A stretch of DNA of 16,553 bases from an uncultured Collinsella sp. (GTDB taxonomy: Bacteria; Actinomycetota; Coriobacteriia; Coriobacteriales; Coriobacteriaceae), in the NCBI GenBank assembly GCA_934654625.1, contig CAKUGM010000034.1, forward strand, positions 1 through 16,553, written 5' to 3'. Position numbers and translations under genes: made by a program. Below are positions 1 through 6,474 of this stretch, in pieces. A model generated the notes under the pieces. It did no database searches. It had not been told where the DNA came from and saw only the letters and a program-made list of their open reading frames with translations. Position 1 is the stretch's first letter. Every line of letters begins with the position of its first letter.

Positions 1-65
1 GCGCTCGCGATAACGCTCCTGCGATTCATAACAGGGTTCAATGACTTACCGGTGAGGCTCGACAT
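1..65 (-). CDS. ABC transporter substrate-binding lipoprotein, N-terminus only (second tandem copy)
   Basis: Only the first 21 codons are in the window; the gene continues beyond base 1. The start codon is the complement of 63-65, preceded by AAGGAG with seven bases before the ATG. The visible peptide begins MSSLTGKSLNPVMNRRSVIA. It has the twin-arginine pair (N-R-R-S-V-I) at residues 14-15, matching the S-R-R-G-I-L of the complete gene at 310-1494. The bases around the two starts are almost the same (AGGAGAGCCG, then ATGTCGA). This makes it very likely a second substrate-binding lipoprotein of the same ABC family, arising by tandem duplication. The lipobox and binding domain lie outside the window, so the family call rests on similarity of the leader to its neighbour. 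Confidence 0.65.
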   Translation of the reverse strand, partial: MSSLTGKSLNPVMNRRSVIAS

Positions 66-86
66 GCGGCTCTCCTTTCGATGACA

Positions 87-108
87 GTCGGATTCCAATA
101 GTACCGAC
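87..108 (-). promoter_or_regulatory. Leader hairpin before the partial binding-protein gene
   Basis: GTCGG (87-91) and CCGAC (104-108) form a 5-bp stem 22 bases upstream of the start codon. A matching TGTCGGC/GCCGACA stem is found at the same place before the paralogue (1515-1530). The stem sequence is therefore shared by two duplicated leaders, which supports a role, although no known riboswitch is recognised. Confidence 0.35.
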
Positions 109-114
109 AACTGC

Positions 115-140
115 GAACACGCCCACATTTGTGGGTGTTC
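115..140. other. Strong inverted repeat between the two binding-protein genes
   Basis: GAACAC-G-CCCACA (115-127) pairs with TGTGGG-TGTTC (130-140) around a two-base loop, giving an 11-bp stem with one bulged base. No T-run follows on either strand, so a classical terminator is not supported. It could be a processing or attenuation structure in the minus-strand transcript, or an operator for the second gene. Confidence 0.4.
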
Positions 141-226
141 AGAAGAATAGTCGCTTTATCATCCAAAAGTAAGCAGCATTTGAAGACTTATTTTCCCGAA
201 CGGGATGCCCTCGCGCATCCGACCCC

Positions 227-259
227 CTGAGCACGGAAAACACCGTTTTCGCAGCTCAG
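227..259 (-). terminator. Possible terminator-like hairpin after the complete binding-protein gene
   Basis: CTGAGC (227-232) and GCTCAG (254-259) enclose a second, imperfect CGGAAAAC/GTTTTCG stem. It lies about 50 bases past the stop codon of the minus-strand gene. There is no U-run after it, so it may stabilise or attenuate the message rather than end it, which would let the downstream paralogue be co-transcribed. Confidence 0.3.
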
Positions 260-309
260 ATTAATTGTTTCAGAACGGTTTCGGCGCGCGAGGACAGCAG
301 CGGCGCTCG

Positions 310-1494
310 CTATGCCTGGACGTACTTGCCGTCCTTGATGACATAGGCGCTCGCGGGCTTTTCGACCTGGCCCTCATCGTTCCACGTCAGGGTGCCGGTC
401 AGGCCTTCGACGGTGATCTCGCGCATAGCGTCGGCGAGCTGGGATGCGGCCTCGCCCGGGTCGACATCGGCAGAGATGCCTGCCTTCTCGATCGCGGCAG
501 CGATAGCGTGCACGCAGTCGTAGGCGTCAGCGGCAAACTGGTTGGGGGTCTCGTCGTAAGCGTCCTGGTAGGCCTTCACGAAGTCGGCGTTCTTCTCGTC
601 GTCTGCGGAGAACGGGGTCATGAGCAGCAGGCCCTCGGCAAGCGCAGTGTCGAAACCCTCCACCGCCAGGATGCCGTCCATGCCGTCGGTTCCCATCATG
701 GTCATCTCGTAGCCCATATCGGAGGCGTTCTTGAGCAGCACCGATGCCGGCGTGTAGTAGATCGGGGCGAAGATGAACGTGGCGCCCTTTTCCTTAGCCG
801 TGGTGAGCTGATTGGTGAAGCTCGTGGACGATTCGTCCTTGAAGGTCTCGGTATCCACGATATCGAGCTTGGACTTTTCCGCCTGCTCCTTGAAGGCATC
901 GGCCACACCGGAAGAATAGGTGTCGGCGGAGTTGTAGAACAAGGCGATCTTCTCGTCCGGATACTTCTCGGCAAGGAACTTGGCTGCACTCGTGCCCATC
1001 GTGGGATCGGTGAAGCAGACCTGGAACACGGTGGTCTTGCCCTTGGTGACGTCAAGGGAGGAGGCGGAGGGCGTGATCATGAGCATGTCGTCGGCGATCT
1101 CGCCGGAAACCGCCACGGCGGCACCGGTGGTCACCGGGCCCACGAGCGCCTGCATACCCCAGTCGCACAGGGTGTTGAAGGCGGTGACGGCCTTCTCGCC
1201 GTCGGCCACGTCGTCCTCGCTCTTGATCTCGAAGGTGATGTCTTTGGTGGAGAAGTCTTTGACGGCAAGTTCCGCGCCGTTCTTGGCAAAGATGCCGTAG
1301 GTAGCGGCAGCGCCCGTCAGAGGTCCGATGCATCCGATCTTGAACGTAGCGCCGCCATCGGAAGAGGCGGAGCCGCCGCCCTCGCCGGAAGACGAGCAGC
1401 CGGCAAGCGCACCCGCAGCGGTCAAGACGCCAAGCCCCGCAAGGATGCCCCTACGGCTTACGGTTGGATTGAGGATAGTGTTGAGGGTCGACAT
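310..1494 (-). CDS. Branched-chain amino-acid-type ABC transporter substrate-binding lipoprotein (Tat-exported)
   Basis: This 394-residue protein is predicted to be an extracellular, membrane-anchored ligand catcher for an ABC importer of the Leu/Ile/Val (Peripla_BP_6, type I fold) family. The leader has S-R-R-G-I-L at residues 13-18, a hydrophobic stretch, and the lipobox L-A-G-C with the lipid-bearing Cys at 33. A Ser/Gly-rich linker follows, to about residue 49. The binding domain opens with F-K-I-G-C-I-G-P-L-T-G, typical of the family. The start at 1494 is chosen because AGGAG lies six bases upstream and the leader fits a lipoprotein; the reading frame stays open 20 codons further upstream but those codons encode a charged non-leader. 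No permease or ATPase gene is in the window. The ligand cannot be read from sequence. A paralogue follows on the same strand. Confidence 0.88.
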   Translation of the reverse strand: MSTLNTILNPTVSRRGILAGLGVLTAAGALAGCSSSGEGGGSASSDGGATFKIGCIGPLTGAAATYGIFAKNGAELAVKDFSTKDITFEIKSEDDVADGEKAVTAFNTLCDWGMQALVGPVTTGAAVAVSGEIADDMLMITPSASSLDVTKGKTTVFQVCFTDPTMGTSAAKFLAEKYPDEKIALFYNSADTYSSGVADAFKEQAEKSKLDIVDTETFKDESSTSFTNQLTTAKEKGATFIFAPIYYTPASVLLKNASDMGYEMTMMGTDGMDGILAVEGFDTALAEGLLLMTPFSADDEKNADFVKAYQDAYDETPNQFAADAYDCVHAIAAAIEKAGISADVDPGEAASQLADAMREITVEGLTGTLTWNDEGQVEKPASAYVIKDGKYVQA

Positions 1495-1514
1495 ACGGCT
1501 CTCCTCTCGAACAG

Positions 1515-1530
1515 TGTCGGCACGCCGACA
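1515..1530 (-). promoter_or_regulatory. Leader hairpin before the complete binding-protein gene
   Basis: A perfect 7-bp inverted repeat (TGTCGGC, two bases, GCCGACA) sits 20 bases upstream of the start codon, just before the ribosome site. The same stem core occurs before the downstream paralogue (87-108). It may be a regulator site or an RNA leader structure. Confidence 0.4.
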
Positions 1531-1703
1531 GCGGTTTTTGCCATCCCGTTCCAAGCGCTGGATCCGTGTCGCCCGAACGTTGAGGAGAGACTACTCGCTT
1601 TTTCCGCACCGTTTGTTACAGGCTTGTTTTGTGTGTCTTGCCTGTTTCCAATATGTCCAAACGGTTTCCGTCGACGCCAGCCGGTGGCCACGGGCACGAT
1701 ACC

Positions 1704-1732
1704 GTGACAGGCGTCGAGCGAGCCGTTAGAAT
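1704..1732 (+). promoter_or_regulatory. Sigma-70-type promoter for hom
   Basis: GTGACA (1704-1709) is separated by exactly 17 bases from TAGAAT (1727-1732). Each box matches the consensus at five of six positions. Transcription would begin near 1739, giving a leader of about 45 bases before the hom start. The ribosome site AAGGAG is at 1772-1777. Confidence 0.7.
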
Positions 1733-1783
1733 GCCAGTACGCAAATTCGCATCCACCCTCAGATACCGCATAAGGAGCCATCT

Positions 1784-3124
1784 ATGCAGGACAATCTCCG
1801 CACCGTCAACGTGGGCCTCATCGGCTTGGGCACGGTGGGCGGCGGCGTCGCCCGCACCATCCTTTCCCACCACGATCGCTATCTGGACGCCTATAACATC
1901 GACCTCAAGATCGCACGCGCCTGCGGTCTGGTGTGGGAGCAGGCAGAAGCTGCCGGCATCACGCCCGAGCAGTTCACGAGTGACTGGCACGACGTCGTGT
2001 CCGACGAGAGCGTCGATATCGTGGTCGAGCTCATCGGCGGCGAGCATCCCGCGACCGAGATCTACGAGGCCGCCTTTGCTGCCGGCAAGCACGTGGTCAC
2101 CGCCAACAAGGCGCTGCTGGGCCGCCACGTCGAATCCTTCGCCCGCGCCGCGCGCGAGCATGGCGTGCAGCTCAAGTGCGAGGCCAGCTGCGGCGGCGGC
2201 ATCCCCATCGTAAGCACCCTCGAGCGCGACCTCGTGGGCAACGAGATCCTCACCATCGCGGGCATCCTGAACGGCACCACCAACTACATCCTCTCCCGCA
2301 TGGAGGCCGAGGGCGCCGACTACGCCGATGTCCTCGCCGACGCGCAGGCCAAGGGCTACGCCGAGGCCGATCCCTCCGCCGATGTCGACGGCTTCGACGC
2401 CGCCAGCAAGACGGCCATCCTCGCCTCCATTGGCTTTAGCTCCCGCGTAACCACCGACGACGTGTACCAGCAGGGCATTCGCACCATCACCGCCGAGGAC
2501 ATCTCCGTGGCGCACGACCTGGGCTACACCATCAAGCTTCTGGGCATCGCCCGCAATACCGCCGATGGCGTGGACGTGCGCGTGCACCCCACGATGATCC
2601 CGCTCGACCACCAGCTCGCAAAGGTCTCCGGCGCCATGAACGCCGTTTATGTGGTGGGCGACGCCGTGGGCGAGACCATGTTCTACGGCGCGGGCGCAGG
2701 CTCCTTCCCCACCGCAAGCGCTGTTGTGGGCGACATCCTGACACTTTCCGAGCAGATCAGCCGTGGCGTGGCACCGCTGCCCGAAAGCGAGCCGTTCAGC
2801 CGCAACAAGGCCATCCGTCCCATGGATGAGCTCGAGACCAAGTACTACGTCCGTCTGTGCGTGGCCGACCGCGTGGGCGCGCTCGCCGAGGCTGTGAACG
2901 TGTTTGCCAAGCACGACATCTCCATCTCGCTCATCAACCAGCTTGAAGACGGCAAGAGCGATGGCGACGCCTGCTCCGTCATCTTCCTCACGCACAAGGC
3001 GCTCGAGAAGAACGTCCAGGCGGCGGCAGCGGAGCTCGCCGCATCCGATTGCGTAAGCGAGGTCGCAAACGTCCTGCGCATCGAAGATGTCGACGCTTGG
3101 ACCGACGGCGTGATGGCCAACTAG
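1784..3124 (+). CDS. hom: Homoserine dehydrogenase with C-terminal ACT domain
   Basis: This 446-residue enzyme reduces L-aspartate 4-semialdehyde to homoserine with NAD(P)H, the branch step to threonine and methionine. The N-terminal Rossmann fold shows G-L-G-T-V-G at 14-19. T-A-N-K-A-L-L carries the conserved Lys109. The homoserine-binding domain has G-I-L-N-G-T-T-N-Y-I-L near 160-170 and D-A-A-S-K with Asp205 and Lys209, the expected catalytic pair. Residues of about 354-433 form an ACT regulatory domain, which in this family commonly gives threonine feedback inhibition. Length matches the usual ACT-containing form. AAGGAG lies six bases before the ATG. The gene stands alone between its own promoter (1704-1732) and a strong terminator (3159-3196). 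All key residues are present and it looks intact. Confidence 0.96.
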   Translation: MQDNLRTVNVGLIGLGTVGGGVARTILSHHDRYLDAYNIDLKIARACGLVWEQAEAAGITPEQFTSDWHDVVSDESVDIVVELIGGEHPATEIYEAAFAAGKHVVTANKALLGRHVESFARAAREHGVQLKCEASCGGGIPIVSTLERDLVGNEILTIAGILNGTTNYILSRMEAEGADYADVLADAQAKGYAEADPSADVDGFDAASKTAILASIGFSSRVTTDDVYQQGIRTITAEDISVAHDLGYTIKLLGIARNTADGVDVRVHPTMIPLDHQLAKVSGAMNAVYVVGDAVGETMFYGAGAGSFPTASAVVGDILTLSEQISRGVAPLPESEPFSRNKAIRPMDELETKYYVRLCVADRVGALAEAVNVFAKHDISISLINQLEDGKSDGDACSVIFLTHKALEKNVQAAAAELAASDCVSEVANVLRIEDVDAWTDGVMAN

Positions 3125-3158
3125 GAACCATCGCCGCGCATCCAAGAGGTTTTCCAAG

Positions 3159-3196
3159 CGAAGGGGCTGCTCGAGTTGATTCGAGCAGCTCCTTCG
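3159..3196 (+). terminator. Intrinsic terminator of hom
   Basis: A 16-bp stem (3159-3174 with 3181-3196) contains only one G-U pair and a six-base loop, and TCTCTT follows on the plus strand. It starts 35 bases after the hom stop codon. The converging pepC message reads into the same stem, but no T-run follows on the minus strand, so termination there would be weaker. Confidence 0.8.
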
Positions 3197-3235
3197 TCTC
3201 TTATAAGATGCTTTGGGAAATGGTCTGAACCGCGT

Positions 3236-4741
3236 CTACCCCACACGCACTGCAGACGCGACGGCATCCCACGGGTCGCACATCTCGATCGGCAGGGTGT
3301 CCCAGAGCTTGAGCGTCTGCTCGTCAACGAACTCGCGCCGCACCACGACCTCGCCACCATAGAGACGGAACCACTCACCGCTCATGATCAAGTAGCCGTC
3401 TTTGCAGGCATCCTTGCCCCAGCTGTTCTCGACGCGCCAAGCGCGCGGTGTGCCGTCATCTGCCAGCTCGACGCCTTGGAACGTCATGGCATGCGTCATA
3501 CAGCTCTCGCGCATGTCGTACATCGTGGCCTTGTCCATATCCAGATCGATGTCGAACAGACCCTCGGCATCAATGGTATCGAGGGCGAGCACGCCAGGGA
3601 AATCCTCGATATGGCGCGCGAACTGCTGAGCCACATCGCACGCCATATAGCAGGCATGTCCCGCCTTGAGGGATGCCACCGCGGCACGCTCGAGGACCTC
3701 GGGCGGCATATTCAGCATGCGCATGACCGGAGCACCCACCACGGTATCCGCCCAGCGCACGCCTACCACGCGCTCGAAGGGGCGCGACGCGCCGGGGCAG
3801 GAAACGAGGTCGACGTAATCCTTGGCATCAAAGCGCACATAGCGACGCTGAAACTCCTGCGGAGTGATATCCTCCTCGCGCAGAATGCGGACGGGTTTTG
3901 CATCTGCGTCGTCCGTTGCGCGGCTTGACGCCAGTGCGCCTTCCTGCACACTGACCTTGGACGGGTCGACATCTGCATGCTCACCAACCGCGACCTCGAA
4001 GTCAAAGGTCAGCGGCGGCTCGCCCAAGCAGATGCAAAGCACGCGGTGCACGTCCTCCATCATCTGGCGACGACGCTTCTGCAGTCCCTCGTCGGACTCG
4101 CCCTGCTCAACCGCAGCGCGCAGAATCGCGGCATCGCGGTGCAGCAGGCGATTGAGAAAGCGATTCATTTGAGAGGAATCCTTGGTGCACGAGGTCTCGG
4201 GCATGACCTCCTTGGGCACCACGCCCCACTTCTCGATGAGGTTAGCGGCAAAGCGCCATTCTCCCCCATCGGGCGCCGGGTTCTCCAACAGGAAGGTGAC
4301 GGCGCGGTCGTCGAAGGGAAGATGGGCCGTGGCAATGATGTTTCCCAAAAAGGCATTGGCCTTCTCGAGCTTGTCATAAAACATGCCATATGCCTGAGAG
4401 AACTCGAAGTCGTCCACATCGAGCAGGCGGCAAATCTCCACGCGCTGCGTATTGAGCGTCGAGAACATCCAGCAGCGGCCGGACTGGCGCTGATTGGTCA
4501 CGGTCTTGGGCGCCTTAACGGCAACGCGGTAGGTATCGGAATACGTGCGCATGGCAACCGGGTTGCGGGCAGCCGGCATCACATCCATCGAGGTGACGGC
4601 GTTGCGCGCAATGCGATTGCCGCGGCTCTTTGCGAACTTCTCCACGAGCGCGGCATTCTCGCTTGGGTCGAGCGCCGCAGACGAGACGCCGTACAAGGCG
4701 TCGTTCGGCATCTGCTCTGCTTTGTTCTCACAGCTATCCAT
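3236..4741 (-). CDS. pepC: C1B-family cysteine aminopeptidase (bleomycin hydrolase/PepC type)
   Basis: This 501-residue cytosolic peptidase removes N-terminal amino acids from peptides. The papain-type centre is complete: Q-S-G-R-C-W-M-F holds the oxyanion Gln86 and catalytic Cys90, T-H-A-M holds His417, and E-N-S-W-G holds Asn439. The C-terminus (P-I-E-M-C-D-P-W-D-A) recalls the end of the family, where the last residues reach into the active site and enforce aminopeptidase activity, in a hexameric barrel. The protein is longer than the usual 440-460 residues, largely through an acidic, low-complexity insert at about 252-290. AGGAGG is four bases before the ATG. It is the last gene of the minus-strand run with the antiporter (84-base gap) and the M81 peptidase. 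No promoter of its own is evident. Confidence 0.93.
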   Translation of the reverse strand: MDSCENKAEQMPNDALYGVSSAALDPSENAALVEKFAKSRGNRIARNAVTSMDVMPAARNPVAMRTYSDTYRVAVKAPKTVTNQRQSGRCWMFSTLNTQRVEICRLLDVDDFEFSQAYGMFYDKLEKANAFLGNIIATAHLPFDDRAVTFLLENPAPDGGEWRFAANLIEKWGVVPKEVMPETSCTKDSSQMNRFLNRLLHRDAAILRAAVEQGESDEGLQKRRRQMMEDVHRVLCICLGEPPLTFDFEVAVGEHADVDPSKVSVQEGALASSRATDDADAKPVRILREEDITPQEFQRRYVRFDAKDYVDLVSCPGASRPFERVVGVRWADTVVGAPVMRMLNMPPEVLERAAVASLKAGHACYMACDVAQQFARHIEDFPGVLALDTIDAEGLFDIDLDMDKATMYDMRESCMTHAMTFQGVELADDGTPRAWRVENSWGKDACKDGYLIMSGEWFRLYGGEVVVRREFVDEQTLKLWDTLPIEMCDPWDAVASAVRVG

Positions 4742-4825
4742 AGGTCCTCCTCAGGCTTTGGATTCGATTTCGAACGCTTCGAGAGTAGTCCTTTTCGCAC
4801 CGGCGCGCAGCCCTCGCCGCGCATC

Positions 4826-6376
4826 TTATTCGGCATCGTCCTCGTGACGAAGCTCAAGCATGCGGCGTCGGTATTCCTGAACGGCAAGTTTCGCGCGTTC
4901 GAGACGTCGACGTTCACGCGGCGAGAGAGCCGAAGGGTCGACCTCGTTCTCGTAGACGTCCTCGGCAAGCAGGTGCGCCGCCATGGCAATGCGATCGTCG
5001 ATCGAACGATGATGCAGCGGGTCCGCAGCGATATGCTCTGCGATGTTTCCCCAGGTGGGCGCCTCATCCATCGCATTGCCATGTCCGTGCGAGGTGAGGA
5101 CCTTATGCTCACGCGCCAGCAGTTTTGCCAAGTCGTGGTGCTCGCGAATGATCTGTGCGGCGTCGTGGGGATGCTCGACAACCTGACTGGCGGCCTCGAG
5201 CGGACGAGCGTCGACCATGCGATACGTCGCCTGGGCGAGTAGCGGCATGAGGAACACCGTGCACGCGCCCGCGGCCACGAGCACAGATGCTACATCTTGC
5301 CCCATGGCGCCTGCCGAAACAGCCACGCTCGTGACAGCGACGATGATGGGCAGCGCCGTAGTGCAGTAGAGCGCCACCGTGGTACGGCCATGCGGCGAAA
5401 CGTCACGCGTGAGCGGGCAAAGCTTCATGGAGATGGCGATAGGCACGGCGCGAATCACAAGCAGTGCCACGATAAAGCCCACGAGCATCACCGGATTGGC
5501 GGCAACGGCAGCCAGATCGATCTTGGCGCCCGACACGCAGAAGAAGACGGGAATCAAAAAGCCGTATGCCAGACCCTCGAGCTTGCTTTCGAGCGTATGG
5601 TCGCCCTCGGGAATGATAAAGCGCAGGACAAAGCCCGCAGCGAAGGCACCGAGCACGATGTCGAGGTCGAAAATCGCCGTAAAGGCCACAAGCACGATAA
5701 GGATGAAAACCGTGAGACGCACAAACGTCTGCGACGTGGTGTCGGCACGGTTCTGAATAAAGCGGAAGAAGCGATTGCCCAGTTTACGCGAGCGCGCCGG
5801 CACGGCTGCAAGCACCACGCATACGACCAGAAACGCAGCAAGGATCATGAGCGTCTGAACGCTGCTGCGCGCAGAGAGCAGCACGGACATCGCAAGAACG
5901 GGGCCGAGCTCTCCCCAGGTACCGTATGCCAAGATCGAATCGCCCAAGCGTGTTCCCACAAGCGAGCGCTCATGCAGGATAGGCATGAGCGTGCCCAACG
6001 CCGTCGAGGTGAGCGCGAGCGTGACCGCGATGCCGTCGATGCTGCCCGCCGAGAACACCGGCGTCATGCGAACGGCAAGCCAGGCAAGCAGGAATGACAC
6101 GACCCAGGTCCCCAAGGCCCAACGGCCCTCGCCCCCAACAACATGTTTGGGATTGATCTCGTAGCCTGCAAGCAAAAACAAAAATGCAAGGCCGAGCTCC
6201 GATACGATGGACACCGCCTCGTCAACATGGATGAAGCCGAGCATGTGAGGTCCGAGCACAGCGCCCGCCAACAGCAAAAACACTGTCTCAGGAATAGCGC
6301 GGCCCGGAACGAGGGCGGCGAGGACCGGGCAGGCAAACGCCACGCCCGCGATAATCGCCAAAGAGACAAAAGCCAT
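4826..6376 (-). CDS. CPA2-family cation:proton antiporter with His-rich cytosolic tail
   Basis: This 516-residue membrane protein probably exchanges Na+ or K+ for H+ (monovalent cation:proton antiporter 2 / KefB-like fold). Hydrophobic segments run from residue 1 to about 385. Recognisable family stretches are L-L-A-G-A-V-L-G-P near 35-43, F-L-F-L-L-A-G-Y-E near 65-73, S-T-A-L near 124-127, and D-L-D-I-V-L-G-A-F-A-A-G-F near 237-249. There is no TrkA-N (RCK) nucleotide-binding domain. Instead residues 386-516 form a charged tail with 12 histidines and a basic, probably helical end. The start at 6376 has AGGAG eight bases upstream and begins directly with the first membrane helix; the frame is open 28 codons further upstream but that adds a charged segment without a good ribosome site. 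Ion specificity cannot be read from sequence. Confidence 0.88.
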   Translation of the reverse strand: MAFVSLAIIAGVAFACPVLAALVPGRAIPETVFLLLAGAVLGPHMLGFIHVDEAVSIVSELGLAFLFLLAGYEINPKHVVGGEGRWALGTWVVSFLLAWLAVRMTPVFSAGSIDGIAVTLALTSTALGTLMPILHERSLVGTRLGDSILAYGTWGELGPVLAMSVLLSARSSVQTLMILAAFLVVCVVLAAVPARSRKLGNRFFRFIQNRADTTSQTFVRLTVFILIVLVAFTAIFDLDIVLGAFAAGFVLRFIIPEGDHTLESKLEGLAYGFLIPVFFCVSGAKIDLAAVAANPVMLVGFIVALLVIRAVPIAISMKLCPLTRDVSPHGRTTVALYCTTALPIIVAVTSVAVSAGAMGQDVASVLVAAGACTVFLMPLLAQATYRMVDARPLEAASQVVEHPHDAAQIIREHHDLAKLLAREHKVLTSHGHGNAMDEAPTWGNIAEHIAADPLHHRSIDDRIAMAAHLLAEDVYENEVDPSALSPRERRRLERAKLAVQEYRRRMLELRHEDDAE

Positions 6377-6382
6377 GAAAAG

Positions 6383-6456
6383 GGCTCCTTTCGTACGTTT
6401 CCACTGTACCCGTTTTGAGATGTGGGAATCTGCAAGAGGAAAAGCCGAAAGGAGCC
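6383..6456 (-). promoter_or_regulatory. Inverted repeat that would mask the antiporter ribosome-binding site
   Basis: On the minus strand GGCTCCTTTCG (6456 to 6446) is the exact complement of CGAAAGGAGCC (6393 to 6383), 52 bases further on. The second arm contains the AAGGAG ribosome site of the antiporter gene. A nested weaker stem (TTC-C-CAC with GTGGAA) lies inside the loop. If the long stem forms, translation of the antiporter would be blocked. No known riboswitch class is recognised. Confidence 0.5.
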
Positions 6457-6474
6457 TCAAGAAAAGCGACGAAA

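Noticed and set aside
265..1707. 480-codon open frame on the plus strand opposite the binding-protein gene
   Set aside because: It overlaps nearly all of a well-supported lipoprotein gene in antisense, has no ribosome site at its start, and its product is low complexity.
1616..3157. 513-codon open frame opposite hom
   Set aside because: It is antisense to a complete homoserine dehydrogenase, and the product is a His/Gly/Val-rich shadow without domains.
3159..3196. Bidirectional terminator also serving pepC
   Set aside because: The stem would form in either transcript, but no T-run follows on the minus strand, so it is assigned only to hom.
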